A stretch of DNA of 64,000 bases, taken from assembly GCF_001507645.1 (NCBI RefSeq), contig NZ_CP013909.1, positions 2,232,001 to 2,296,000 of the forward strand, given 5' to 3'. The position numbers and the translations under genes were made by a program. The notes beneath the pieces are model-generated. The model was not told where the DNA came from. It searched no databases and saw only the letters and a list, made by a program, of their open reading frames with translations. This stretch comes from Hymenobacter sedentarius. Its GTDB lineage: Bacteria; Bacteroidota; Bacteroidia; Cytophagales; Hymenobacteraceae. Shown here piece after piece: positions 24,947-34,286 of the stretch. Position 1 is the first letter of the stretch, and every line of letters begins with the position of its first letter.

Positions 24947-26029
24947 ATGCTTGCCCGTCGTGCATTTCTTACTGGATTGGTATTGGCGCCGTTTGCGCGG
25001 GCCTGGGCTGGGCTGGCCAGTGTTCGCCTCATCGATTATCCCCGGGGCAGCTTTTCCAGGTTTAGCAAGCACCTGCAGCCGGTGGGGCGGGCCCTGGAGC
25101 TGCCCGATTGGTATGTGTGGTGCAACTCGCCCATTTATGGCCCCGAAGGCCGCGTGCACGTCTTTTTCTCCCGCTGGCCGGCCAAAAAAGGCATGGGCGG
25201 CTGGCTCAACGGCTCGGAAATAGCTCACGCCGTGGCCGACCGCCCCGAAGGCCCTTACGCCTTCCTCGAAACGGTGCTGGCCCCGCGCGGGCCGGGCTAT
25301 TGGGATGCCACCACCTGCCACAACCCCAGCATTCAGTATGTAGACGGCAAGTACTGCCTGTTCTACATGGGCAATTCCAATGGCAAAACCGACACCAAGC
25401 GCATTGGGTTGGCCACCGCGCCCACCCTCAGCGGCCCCTGGACGCGCCCCAATGCGCCCCTGCTCTTGCCCGGCCCCGAAGGCGCCTGGGACGACCACTG
25501 CACGACCAACCCGGCTTTCATCAAACACCCCAACGGGCAGTACTGGCTCTATTACAAGTCCTGGAACACCAAGGAATACGAGGAGGCGAAAGGCAAGGAA
25601 ATTCGCGGTAACCGCAAGTATGGCCTGGCCATCGCCGATAAGCTGCAAGGCCCGTACGTGAAATTCGAAGGTAACCCGGTCATCGACTTCTCCAGGCAGG
25701 GCAGCAACAAGCAGTTTGAGGACGCTTTTGTGTGGCGGCAGCACGACAAGTTCCGGATGCTGGCCCGCGATATGGGCGTGTACAGCCAGGAAGTGGGCTT
25801 GTATCTGGAGTCGGAAGACGGCCGGCAGTGGACGTTTCCCACCATCGCCTTCCGGCCGCTGCGCGACTATGGCGTGCAGCAGCCACCCGCCCCCGCCGGC
25901 CTGAAACGCTACGGCCGCCTCGAGCGCCCGCAGCTGCTGCTGCGGCACGGCAAACCGGTTTATCTGTTCGGCGCCTCGCAGGGCGGCGCGGCCCTGACGG
26001 CCTCTGCCTTTATGTTCAAAATCACGTAG
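24947..26029 (+). CDS. Secreted propeller-fold glycoside hydrolase (GH43/GH117-like), single gene
   Basis: 360 aa. An N-terminal RRAFLTGLVLAP resembles a Tat or Sec leader. The body repeats the W-Y-x-Y/F blade pattern of five-bladed propeller glycosidases: WYVWCNSPIYGPEGRVHVFFSRW, WDATTCHNPSIQYVDGKYCLFYMG, WDDHCTTNPAFIKHPNGQYWLYYKSW and KQFEDAFVWRQHDKFRMLARDMG. The FEDAFVW segment is a candidate acid motif. Family assignment is uncertain. It is divergent from the CE12 operon across 238 bp that hold a type A promoter on each strand, so it belongs to the RG-I regulon. Confidence 0.75.
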   Translation: MLARRAFLTGLVLAPFARAWAGLASVRLIDYPRGSFSRFSKHLQPVGRALELPDWYVWCNSPIYGPEGRVHVFFSRWPAKKGMGGWLNGSEIAHAVADRPEGPYAFLETVLAPRGPGYWDATTCHNPSIQYVDGKYCLFYMGNSNGKTDTKRIGLATAPTLSGPWTRPNAPLLLPGPEGAWDDHCTTNPAFIKHPNGQYWLYYKSWNTKEYEEAKGKEIRGNRKYGLAIADKLQGPYVKFEGNPVIDFSRQGSNKQFEDAFVWRQHDKFRMLARDMGVYSQEVGLYLESEDGRQWTFPTIAFRPLRDYGVQQPPAPAGLKRYGRLERPQLLLRHGKPVYLFGASQGGAALTASAFMFKIT

Positions 26030-26084
26030 CCGCGCCAAAATTGAGCTGGAGCCGCCATGATTTTTAGCAAGGATGATGCCCTAA

Positions 26085-26129
26085 GCAGTAGTCTACAGGA
26101 GGGTAGGGGCTTTGGGTAAAAGTAATTTG
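26085..26129 (+). promoter_or_regulatory. Type A promoter of SusC-2
   Basis: GCAGTAGTC (26085-26093, weak) and ACAGGAGGG (26095-26103), then GTAATTTG (26122-26129), the same -7 octamer as at rhaI, ending 26 bp after the second half-site. Confidence 0.5.
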
Positions 26130-26192
26130 GTCACAGTTTCCTGCCTCTCCCGCCCGCCTTTTTCTCAAAATCTCACCCAAATTTTTCCTCTA

Positions 26193-29100
26193 ATGATTAA
26201 GCGTTACACCTGGCAACGATACGGCCTGGCCGTCTGCTTGCCGCTGCTGCTGCTGCACGGCCCCGGCGCGGTGGCCGCCCCCGCCCGCCCCGTTCTCCAC
26301 ATGGTGGCCGACTGGCAGCTGACCGGCAAAATCATGTCTCCCTCGGGCGAAGGCCTCCCCGGCGTGACCGTGGTGCTGAAGGGCACCACCATTGGCACTA
26401 CGTCTAATGTGGACGGCACCTTTGCCCTGGCTGTGCCCGAAGCGGCCGGTACGCTGGTGTTCAGCTCCATTGGGTTTAAGACCCAGGAGCACAGCTTCAG
26501 CGGCGCCGAGAACATCACCATTAAGCTGGTGGACGACAACAAAGCACTAGACGAAGTCGTGGTGGTGGGCTACGGCACCCAGAAGCGGGGCGACGTGACC
26601 GGCGCCATTGCCACCCTTGACGCCCGCAAGCTCGAGGAGCGGCCTATTGCCCGCGTCGACCAGGCGCTGGTGGGCCAGCTGGCCGGCGTGGTGGTAAAGC
26701 AGACCTCCGGCGTGCCAGGCCGGGCCTTCAGCATCCAGGTGCGGGGCGCGGGCTCCATTTCGGCCGGTAGCGAGCCGCTCTATGTGATTGACGGCTTCCC
26801 GCTGGAGAGCGTGGCGGCCAACGGTGGCGGCCGCTTCAGCAGCGGCAACCCGCTCGACAACATAAACCCCAACGACATCGAGAAGATTGAGGTGCTGAAG
26901 GATGCCGCCGCGGCGGCCATCTACGGCTCGCGCGCGGCCAACGGCGTGGTGCTCATCACCACCAAGCGCGGCAAGTCGGGCAAGCCCCAAATCAGCGTCA
27001 ACTCCTACGCGGGCGGCTCGCGAGCGGCCAAACGGCTCGACGTGCTCAGCGGTGAGGAGTGGGCCTCACGGGCGACAGAAATTATTAACAACAACTGGGT
27101 GAAGTCGGGCACGGGCCGCACGGCCGGCCAGACCACGGCCCAGCGCCGCACCATCCTGGGCCTGACTGGCAACAACGTGAACCCCGACCTGATGCTGGAC
27201 GACCGCTGGGCCATGCCCGGCCACCCCGGCCTCACCTACATCGACTGGCAGGACCAGCTCTACCGCACCGGCATCAGCCAGAACTACCAGGTGAGTGCCT
27301 CCGGCGCCACCGACAACGTGAACTACTACGTATCGGGCAACTACAACGACCAGCAGGGCTTCGCCCTTGGGCTGGACTACAAGCGCTACTCGGCCCGCGC
27401 CAACGTGGAAGTGAAAGCCAGCGACAAGCTGCGCTTCGGCCTGACCCTGACCCCGACCTATTCCATCTCAACCGACCCCGGCATTGAGGGCAAGGACAAC
27501 CGCTTTCACCAGCTGCTCGCGGAAACTCCGATTGTGGAAGACACGGCCGGCGTGAACACCGGCTACGGCAAGAACGACGTGTACCGCTGGGGCGTGAGCA
27601 CGGCCAGCCCCATTGCGGTTATCAAAGCATTCAAGGGCGACACCCGCACGTTCCGCACCCTCGGAACGGTGTTTGGCGAGCTGCAGCCCATTCCGGGCCT
27701 GCGCCTGCGCTCCACCCTCAACTTCGACAACAACGACGTGACGTCGAAGTCGTACCAGCCGGCTACGCGCAACCTGGCCACTTCGCTGGCCTCGGGCTCG
27801 TACAGCGGCTTCCGCCGCCAGACGTTTGTGAACGAAAACACGGTCACCTACAACAAGGTCCTCGGCAAAAACGACTTCTCGGCGCTGGCGGGCTACTCCT
27901 ACAACTTCTCCAAGCTCGACAACGTGGCCCTGGCCGCCTCGGGTGGTTTCATCAACAACACGGTGACGACCCTGAACGGCGCCACCAACATCACGGGCAC
28001 GGGCAGCAACTTCACCACCGAGACCCAGAGCGTGCTGCTCTCGTACTTCGGCCGCCTGCAGTACGCCTACGATGGCAAGTACCTGCTCTCGGCCAGCGTG
28101 CGCCGCGATGCCTCCTCGCGCTTTGGCTTCGAGGACCGGGCCGGCGTGTTCCCGGCCGTGTCGGCGGGCTGGCGCCTCTCGCAGGAATCGTTTCTGCAGC
28201 CCGTCGCGTTCCTGAGCGACCTGAAGCTGCGCGGCAGCCTGGGCTACTCCGGCAACAACACCATCGGCGACTACAGCAGCATTGCCACGCTGGGTTTCGC
28301 CAACTACGCCTTTGGCGGCACCTCCGGTGTGCAGGTGACCGGCCAGGCGCCCAACAAAGTGGGCAACTCGCAGCTGAAATGGGAGCGCAACCGCACCATC
28401 GACTTCGGGGTTGACTTCGGCCTGTTCAAGAACCGCATCGTGGCCTCGGCCGACATCTACACCAAAACCAGCCAGGACCTGCTTCTAAACGTGCCCGTGC
28501 CCACGGCCGCCGGCTTCGGCACCAATCTGGTGAACATCGGCGAGGTGCGCAACAAGGGCTGGGAAGTGGAGCTGAGCACCCGCAACCTGGAAGGCGCCCT
28601 GTCCTGGAACACCTCGTTCAACCTGAGCCACAACGAGAACGTGGTGGTGCACCTGGGCCCCGGCGACGGCACCATTGAAGTACCCAATGGCCTCGACACG
28701 CCCAGCAACATCCTGAAAGTGGGCCTGCCCATCTACAGCCTGTTCGTGGTGCGGCAAACCGGCATCCTCAGCCAGTCCGACATCGACAACAAAGCGGCTC
28801 TGTTCGGGGCCGAAACCGCCGGCGACCCCAAGTACGAAGACTTTAACGGCGACGGCAAGATTGACAGCAACGACCGGCAGGTGGTGGGCAACCCCAACCC
28901 CACCTACACCTTCGGCATGACCAACACCGTGCGCTACAAGGGCTTCGACCTGAGTTTCCTGGTGCAGGGCCAGCGCGGCGGCTCCATCTACTCCACCCTG
29001 GGCCGCGCCATCGACCGCACCAGCGTAGGCTACAAGGAAAACGCCCTGGGCCGCGTGCGCGACCGGTGGTTCTCGGCCGAAAACCCCGGCGATGGCATCA

Positions 29101-29405
29101 AGGGCAAGGCCACGGGCAGCTTCGGCTTCATCCGCAACACCGATTGGCTGTATTCGTCCGACTACTACCGGGTGCGCTCCATCACGTTGGGCTACGACCT
29201 GGGCCTTATTATCAAGAAAAGCGTGGCCCAAGGCGCCCGGGTGTATGTGACGGCCGAAAACTGGTTTGGCCACGACAACTACTACGGCGGCCTTAACCCC
29301 GACGCCCTGAACACGAGCAACAGCGGCACCTTCGTGTCGGGCTCGGACTACGGCGGATTGCCACTGGCCAAAACGCTGGTGCTGGGTCTTAACCTTACTT
29401 TTTAA
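26193..29405 (+). CDS. SusC/RagA-type TonB-dependent outer-membrane transporter (SusC-2)
   Basis: 1070 aa. A signal peptide (GPGAVAAPA, about residues 1-30) precedes a carboxypeptidase-regulatory-like domain (LTGKIMSPSGEGLPGVTVVLKGTT), the DEVVVVGYGTQKRGD signature, a plug with EKIEVLKDAAAAAIYGSRAANG, and a barrel ending LVLGLNLTF. It pairs with the SusD 36 bp downstream. It is a paralogue of SusC-1 and SusC-3 but clearly distinct, implying a different RG-I oligosaccharide. The ATG at 26193 begins the leader; a longer frame from 26112 would cross the promoter. Confidence 0.93.
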   Translation: MIKRYTWQRYGLAVCLPLLLLHGPGAVAAPARPVLHMVADWQLTGKIMSPSGEGLPGVTVVLKGTTIGTTSNVDGTFALAVPEAAGTLVFSSIGFKTQEHSFSGAENITIKLVDDNKALDEVVVVGYGTQKRGDVTGAIATLDARKLEERPIARVDQALVGQLAGVVVKQTSGVPGRAFSIQVRGAGSISAGSEPLYVIDGFPLESVAANGGGRFSSGNPLDNINPNDIEKIEVLKDAAAAAIYGSRAANGVVLITTKRGKSGKPQISVNSYAGGSRAAKRLDVLSGEEWASRATEIINNNWVKSGTGRTAGQTTAQRRTILGLTGNNVNPDLMLDDRWAMPGHPGLTYIDWQDQLYRTGISQNYQVSASGATDNVNYYVSGNYNDQQGFALGLDYKRYSARANVEVKASDKLRFGLTLTPTYSISTDPGIEGKDNRFHQLLAETPIVEDTAGVNTGYGKNDVYRWGVSTASPIAVIKAFKGDTRTFRTLGTVFGELQPIPGLRLRSTLNFDNNDVTSKSYQPATRNLATSLASGSYSGFRRQTFVNENTVTYNKVLGKNDFSALAGYSYNFSKLDNVALAASGGFINNTVTTLNGATNITGTGSNFTTETQSVLLSYFGRLQYAYDGKYLLSASVRRDASSRFGFEDRAGVFPAVSAGWRLSQESFLQPVAFLSDLKLRGSLGYSGNNTIGDYSSIATLGFANYAFGGTSGVQVTGQAPNKVGNSQLKWERNRTIDFGVDFGLFKNRIVASADIYTKTSQDLLLNVPVPTAAGFGTNLVNIGEVRNKGWEVELSTRNLEGALSWNTSFNLSHNENVVVHLGPGDGTIEVPNGLDTPSNILKVGLPIYSLFVVRQTGILSQSDIDNKAALFGAETAGDPKYEDFNGDGKIDSNDRQVVGNPNPTYTFGMTNTVRYKGFDLSFLVQGQRGGSIYSTLGRAIDRTSVGYKENALGRVRDRWFSAENPGDGIKGKATGSFGFIRNTDWLYSSDYYRVRSITLGYDLGLIIKKSVAQGARVYVTAENWFGHDNYYGGLNPDALNTSNSGTFVSGSDYGGLPLAKTLVLGLNLTF

Positions 29406-29441
29406 TCGGCTGGGTTTGCCCCGCTCCCTTCCCGAATTCCC

Positions 29442-30944
29442 ATGAAACGTATCTTCCTCTTCTTAACCATTGCCTGCGGTGTGGCCCTGAGCGGCTGCGA
29501 AAAGGACCTGGACCAGACGCCCATCTCGAATGGCTCGGTGCCGGACTTTTACAAAACGGCAGCCGATTTCGACCAGGCCATGACGTCGGTTTACAGCCAG
29601 CTGCGCGGCTTCCCCGACCGCGAAGTCATCCTCTCCGAGCTGCGTTCCGACAACATGTACGCGGTGAGCGCCATCGGCTCGCGCGACTGGGACCCCATTA
29701 ACAATTTTGCTTCCACGCTCTCGATTAACCCCTACGTGGCCGATGCCTGGGCCTCGGACTTCTCGGCCATCTTCCGGGCCAATACCCTGCTCGACCAGCT
29801 GGCCGCCAACGGCGCCGTAACCGGGTCGCTGCGCATCCGCTACGAGGCCGAAGCCAAGTTTATACGGGCCTTCATGTACTTCGATTTGGTGCGCAAGTTT
29901 GGCAAGGTGCCCGTGATCGAGCACGCCCTGCTGCCGCAGGAAGTATCCAAGATTCCACGCCAGGACGTGGCCCAAGTGTACACCCTGATTATCTCCGACC
30001 TGCAGTTCGCCATCACCAACCTGCCCGTTTCCTACACTGGCAACAACATCGGCCGCGTCACGGCGGGCGCTGCCAAGGGCATCCTGGCGCAGGTGTACCT
30101 CACCCGTTCGGGCCCCACCTACGGCATCAACGGCCCGGGCCTGGGCCTGAATGAGTACGGCAAAGCCAGCGTGCTGCTCGACGACCTCATTGCCGCCCGC
30201 GGCACGGCCCGCTACGCCCTGCAGCCTACGTACGCCGCCATCTTCTCGCCTACCAACGAGAACAACTCGGAGGTGATTTTCGACATCCAGTACATCAACA
30301 ACGGCAGCCTGGGCTCGTCGTTCTGCAACGTGGTGGTGCCCGATGGCTACTACGGCCTACTGGGCCTCACATTCTCGGCCGGCTCGGTCGAAATCAAGCC
30401 CTGCTCTAATGACCTAGTGAACACTTCCTACGCCACCACCGACTTGCGCAAGGGCGTCAACATCCAGTCGGGCTACACCTACCAGAACGTGACGGATACC
30501 CGGCCCTTCTACAAGAAATACGTGAACGTGGCCGCCAAGGGCGCCAACCGCAACGACTGGTCCATTAACTACATTGTGCTGCGCTACGCCGACATCCTGA
30601 TGATGAAAGCCGAATGCCTCGTGCGCGGCGTGGGCGGCTCCACGGCCGATGCCTTGACGCTCATCAACCCCCTGCGGGTGCGCGCCGCGCAGCCGGCTCT
30701 CACCACCCTCACGCTGGAAAGCCTGATGGAGGAGCGCCGCCGCGAGTTTGCCGGCGAAAACCTGCGCTGGAACGACCTGATGCGCTCCGGCCTGGCCCTG
30801 ACCGTGATGAACGCCTGGGTGCCCAAGGACGACGTGGGCAACAAAATCACCCGCCCCATCACGGCCAACCTGCTGCTCTACCCCGTGCCGCAAGTGGAGC
30901 TGAGCTCGGCCCCCGGCCTCTACGAGCAAAACCCCGGGTACTAA
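29442..30944 (+). CDS. SusD/RagB-type glycan-binding lipoprotein (SusD-2)
   Basis: 500 aa lipoprotein, lipobox ALSGC with Cys about residue 19. Family features: an N-terminal SusD-like region (DFYKTAADFDQAMTSVYSQL), AKFIRAFMYFDLVRKFGKVPV, and a C-terminal EERRREFAGENLRWNDLMRSG and EQNPGY end. Partner of SusC-2 on the cell surface. Two hairpins follow it before the next promoter. Confidence 0.93.
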   Translation: MKRIFLFLTIACGVALSGCEKDLDQTPISNGSVPDFYKTAADFDQAMTSVYSQLRGFPDREVILSELRSDNMYAVSAIGSRDWDPINNFASTLSINPYVADAWASDFSAIFRANTLLDQLAANGAVTGSLRIRYEAEAKFIRAFMYFDLVRKFGKVPVIEHALLPQEVSKIPRQDVAQVYTLIISDLQFAITNLPVSYTGNNIGRVTAGAAKGILAQVYLTRSGPTYGINGPGLGLNEYGKASVLLDDLIAARGTARYALQPTYAAIFSPTNENNSEVIFDIQYINNGSLGSSFCNVVVPDGYYGLLGLTFSAGSVEIKPCSNDLVNTSYATTDLRKGVNIQSGYTYQNVTDTRPFYKKYVNVAAKGANRNDWSINYIVLRYADILMMKAECLVRGVGGSTADALTLINPLRVRAAQPALTTLTLESLMEERRREFAGENLRWNDLMRSGLALTVMNAWVPKDDVGNKITRPITANLLLYPVPQVELSSAPGLYEQNPGY

Positions 30945-30960
30945 TCTAGCTGCTACTGCA

Positions 30961-30986
30961 CTTGGGCTGAAAATAAACAGCCCAAG
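30961..30986 (+). other. Hairpin after SusD-2
   Basis: A 9-bp stem CTTGGGCTG/CAGCCCAAG with an 8-base loop, without a T run. It may protect the SusCD-2 mRNA 3' end ahead of the terminator at 31014. Confidence 0.5.
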
Positions 30987-31013
30987 TTGAGTAACTTGAA
31001 TAGGCCAACGACA

Positions 31014-31056
31014 AGAATATCCTGCTGCGCTATGCGCAGCAGGATATTCTTTTTTT
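31014..31056 (+). terminator. Strong intrinsic terminator after SusD-2
   Basis: A perfect 17-bp stem (AGAATATCCTGCTGCGC left arm) with a TAT loop and seven T. It isolates SusCD-2 from the GH2-b unit, which has its own promoter. Confidence 0.92.
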
Positions 31057-31094
31057 CGCGTCGCCACCCCCAGCCGCGGCATGCCTCCGCTCAT

Positions 31095-31140
31095 ACCCCA
31101 CAGTACAGGACAGTGGGTGCAGCCGGGCCGAGTTCTTTTG
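31095..31140 (+). promoter_or_regulatory. Type A promoter of GH2-b
   Basis: ACCCCACAG (31095-31103) and ACAGGACAG (31105-31113), then TTCTTTTG (31133-31140), 7/8 to TAnnTTTG, at exactly 27 bp. The upstream half matches the variant seen at 24863. Confidence 0.6.
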
Positions 31141-31166
31141 CGGGCAGTCCCTTTTCCTCCTGTGCC

Positions 31167-34100
31167 ATGTATCAAGTCCCGCGTATTTCCTCAGGCTCAA
31201 TGGCACCGCGGCCGTCGGCATTGTGGCGCTGGCTGTGCGTGGCGTTGTGGTGGGGGCTGGTGCCGGCGATGCTGGCCGCCGCGCCTATTCCAGGCAGAGA
31301 GAAGTATAATTTCAACCCCGGCTGGAAAGTGCGGGTAGGAGAGGCGCCTGGTGCTGAGGCCGCCAGCTACGACGATGCGCAGTGGAAAGCCGTGACGCTG
31401 CCCTACGCCTGGAACGAAAGCGAAGCCTTCCAAAAAGACATCAAGGACCTGAGCACGGGCATTGCCTGGTACCGCAAGCATTTCCGGCTGCCGGCCGGGG
31501 CCGCGGGCCAGAAGGTGTTTCTGGAGTTTGAGGGCATTCGGCAGGCCGGCGAGTTCTATTTGAACGGCCAGCCCATCGGCCAGCACGAAAACGGGGTGAT
31601 GGCCTTTGGCTTCGACATAACTCCGCTGCTGCTCCCCGCGCCCCTGGAAAACGTGCTGGCCGTGCGCATCAACAACGACTGGGACTACCGGGAAAAAGCC
31701 TCGGGCCAGATTTACCAGTGGAGCAACCGCAACTTCAACGCCAACTACGGCGGCATTCCCAAAAACGTGTTCCTGCACGTGATGAGCCCGCTGCACCAGA
31801 CGTTGCCGCTGTTTTCCACGCTGGGCACCACGGGCGTTTACATCTACGCCCAGGACTTTGACGTGGCCGGCGGCCGGGCCACGGTGGTAGCCGAGGCGCA
31901 GGTGAGAAACGAGTTTGCCGCCCCGCGCACGTTCACATTTGAGGCCGCCGTGGCCGATGGTGCCGGCAAGGTCATTGGCACGTTCAGCGGCGGCACCACC
32001 ACGCTGCAGCCCAACGAAACCAAAACGGTGGTCGCCCGCGCCCAGCTGTCCGGCCTGCACTTCTGGAGCTGGGGCTACGGCTACCTGTACACCGTCAGCA
32101 CCCGGCTGGTAGCCGACCACAAAGTGGTGGACGAAGTAAAAACCCGCACCGGCTTCCGCAAAACCGAGTTTGCCCACGGCCTCATCCAGCTCAACGACCG
32201 GGTGCTGCAGGTGCACGGCTACGCCCAGCGCACCAGCAACGAGTGGCCCGCCGTGGGGCTGGGTGTGCCGGCCTGGCTCTCGGACTACAGCAACGGCCTG
32301 ATGGTGGCCGGCAACGCCAACCTGGTGCGCTGGATGCATGTGACGCCCTGGAAACAGGACATCGAAAGCTGCGACCGGGTGGGACTGCTGCAAGCCATGC
32401 CCGCCGGCGACGCCGAAAAAGACGTAACCGACCGCCGCTGGGGCCAGCGCCTGGAGCTGATGCGCGACGCCATTGTGTACAACCGCAACAACCCCAGCAT
32501 CGTGTTTTACGAGGGCGGCAACGAGAGCATCAGCGCTGCGCACATGCAGGAGCTAAAGGATATTCGGGATAAATATGACCCACACGGCGGCCGCGCCATC
32601 GGCTCGCGCGAGATGCTGGATATTCCCGAGGCCGAATACGGCGGCGAGATGCTCTACATCAACAAAAGCGCCACCAAGCCGCTCTGGGCCATGGAGTACT
32701 CGCGCGACGAAGCGCTGCGCAAGTACTGGGACGAATTCTCGCCGCCCTTCCACCAGGACGGCGCCGGCCCGCCCTACAAAGGCGCCAACGCCGCCGAGTA
32801 CAACCGCAACCAGGATTCGCAGGCCCGCGAAGACGTGATGCGCTGGTACGACTACTGGCACGAGCGGCCCGGCACCGGCACCCGCAGCAGCGCTGGCGGC
32901 GTCAACATCGTTTTCTCCGACACCAACACCCACTACCGCGGCGAAGAAAACTACCGCCGCAGCGGCGAGGTCGACGCCTTGCGCATTGCCAAAGACGGCT
33001 ACTTCGCCCACCAGGTAATGTGGGACGGCTGGGTGGAGCCCGCGCGCCCGCGCACCCACATTATCGGCCACTGGAACTACAAAGCCGGCGTGGTGAAGGA
33101 CGTTTCGGTGGTGTCGAATGGCGAGCGGGTTGAGCTGTTTCTCAACGGCAAGTCGTTGGGCAACGGGCAGCAGAGCCACCGGTTCCTGTTCACGTTTAAG
33201 CAAGTGGCCTGGCAGCCCGGCACCCTGCGCGCGGTGAGCTACGATGCTGCCGGCCGCAAGACAAGCGAAGCCGAACACCAGACCGCCGGCCTCGGCGTGG
33301 CCCTGCGCCTCACGCCTACCACCAGCCCCACCGGCCTGCACGCCGACGGCACCGACCTCGCCCTCGTACAGGTAGAGGCCGTGGACGCCCAGGGCTGCCG
33401 CTGCCCCACGGCGCTGAACATGGTCAACTTTGCCCTAAGCGGCCCGGCCGAGTGGCGCGGCGGCCTGGCCCAGGGGCAGGGCAACTACATTCTCGCCAAA
33501 AGCCTGCCCGTGGAAGGCGGCGTAAACCGTGTGCTTATTCGCAGCACCAAGCAGGCCGGCAGCATCACCCTCACGGCTTCAGCCGAAGGGCTGAAGCCAG
33601 CCACCCTCAGCCTGAAATCGCAGCCCGTAGCCGTGAAAAATGGCCTGGCCACGCAGCTGCCCGGCGCCGACCTGCCGGTGAGCTTGCGGCGCGGGCCCAC
33701 GCCGGCAGGGCCGGCGTTCACGGTGTCGCGGGTGAGCGTGCCGGTTACCGGCGTCGCGGCCAGCTCCAATGCTGCCAACGCAGCGTTCAGCGTTGATGAC
33801 AACGAGCTGTCGGAGTGGGTTAGCGACCGCAAGGATGCCCAGCCGTGGATTGAATTTGCGCTGGCCCGGCCCGCCGCCATCAGTCAGTTGGCGATGAAGC
33901 TCACGGGCTGGCGCACCAGCACTTACCCCATCCGCATTCTGGTAGATGGGCAGGAGGTTTTCCAGGGCACTACGGAGCGCAGCCTGGGTTACTTCACGGC
34001 CGTGTTTCCGCCGCACACGGGTCAGAAGCTGCGAATTGAGCTAATTGGCACCACCCAGGCCCAGGATGCCTTCAACATCACGGAGCTGGAAGCTGCCAAA

Positions 34101-34172
34101 GCAGCTATCGACCAGCCGGGGCCGCCCGGTACGCTGGGCCTGGTAGAGGTCGAGGTGTATGAGAAGCCATAA
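31167..34172 (+). CDS. Glycoside hydrolase family 2 with C-terminal galactose-binding-like domain, GH2-b
   Basis: 1001 aa secreted enzyme. GH2 sugar-binding domain (ATLPYAWNES-type start, FEGIRQAGEFYLNGQPIGQHENG), Ig-like domain, then a TIM barrel with FYEGGNES (acid/base Glu, about residue 452) and WAMEYSRDE (nucleophile Glu). After the barrel come Ig-like domains, and near residues 850-990 an F5/8-type discoidin region (AFSVDDNELSEWVSDRKDAQPWIEFAL). Start at 31167, or at 31200 (MAPRPSALWRWL), which gives a more compact leader. It is followed closely by the 34261 gene. Substrate inferred as a beta-galactoside or beta-uronide of RG-I. Confidence 0.88.
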   Translation: MYQVPRISSGSMAPRPSALWRWLCVALWWGLVPAMLAAAPIPGREKYNFNPGWKVRVGEAPGAEAASYDDAQWKAVTLPYAWNESEAFQKDIKDLSTGIAWYRKHFRLPAGAAGQKVFLEFEGIRQAGEFYLNGQPIGQHENGVMAFGFDITPLLLPAPLENVLAVRINNDWDYREKASGQIYQWSNRNFNANYGGIPKNVFLHVMSPLHQTLPLFSTLGTTGVYIYAQDFDVAGGRATVVAEAQVRNEFAAPRTFTFEAAVADGAGKVIGTFSGGTTTLQPNETKTVVARAQLSGLHFWSWGYGYLYTVSTRLVADHKVVDEVKTRTGFRKTEFAHGLIQLNDRVLQVHGYAQRTSNEWPAVGLGVPAWLSDYSNGLMVAGNANLVRWMHVTPWKQDIESCDRVGLLQAMPAGDAEKDVTDRRWGQRLELMRDAIVYNRNNPSIVFYEGGNESISAAHMQELKDIRDKYDPHGGRAIGSREMLDIPEAEYGGEMLYINKSATKPLWAMEYSRDEALRKYWDEFSPPFHQDGAGPPYKGANAAEYNRNQDSQAREDVMRWYDYWHERPGTGTRSSAGGVNIVFSDTNTHYRGEENYRRSGEVDALRIAKDGYFAHQVMWDGWVEPARPRTHIIGHWNYKAGVVKDVSVVSNGERVELFLNGKSLGNGQQSHRFLFTFKQVAWQPGTLRAVSYDAAGRKTSEAEHQTAGLGVALRLTPTTSPTGLHADGTDLALVQVEAVDAQGCRCPTALNMVNFALSGPAEWRGGLAQGQGNYILAKSLPVEGGVNRVLIRSTKQAGSITLTASAEGLKPATLSLKSQPVAVKNGLATQLPGADLPVSLRRGPTPAGPAFTVSRVSVPVTGVAASSNAANAAFSVDDNELSEWVSDRKDAQPWIEFALARPAAISQLAMKLTGWRTSTYPIRILVDGQEVFQGTTERSLGYFTAVFPPHTGQKLRIELIGTTQAQDAFNITELEAAKAAIDQPGPPGTLGLVEVEVYEKP

Positions 34173-34231
34173 GTTTTAACCGTCCATATTTATGCAATTG
34201 CAGGGTGCTACTTGCGCAGGCTTGTATCGTC

Positions 34232-34286
34232 TGGCTCCCCCTCTCCGAGGGAGAGGGGACATGCCCGGCAGGGCCTGGGGGGTGAG
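34232..34286. repeat. GGAGAGGGG palindromic repeat overlapping a gene start
   Basis: GGCTCCCCCTCTCCGAGG / GGAGAGGGGAC ... GGGGGGTGAG is the same family as 20938-21115, here with an extra ATGCCCGGCAGGGCCT insert. The insert supplies the likely start codon (34261) and first codons of the next gene. Confidence 0.65.
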
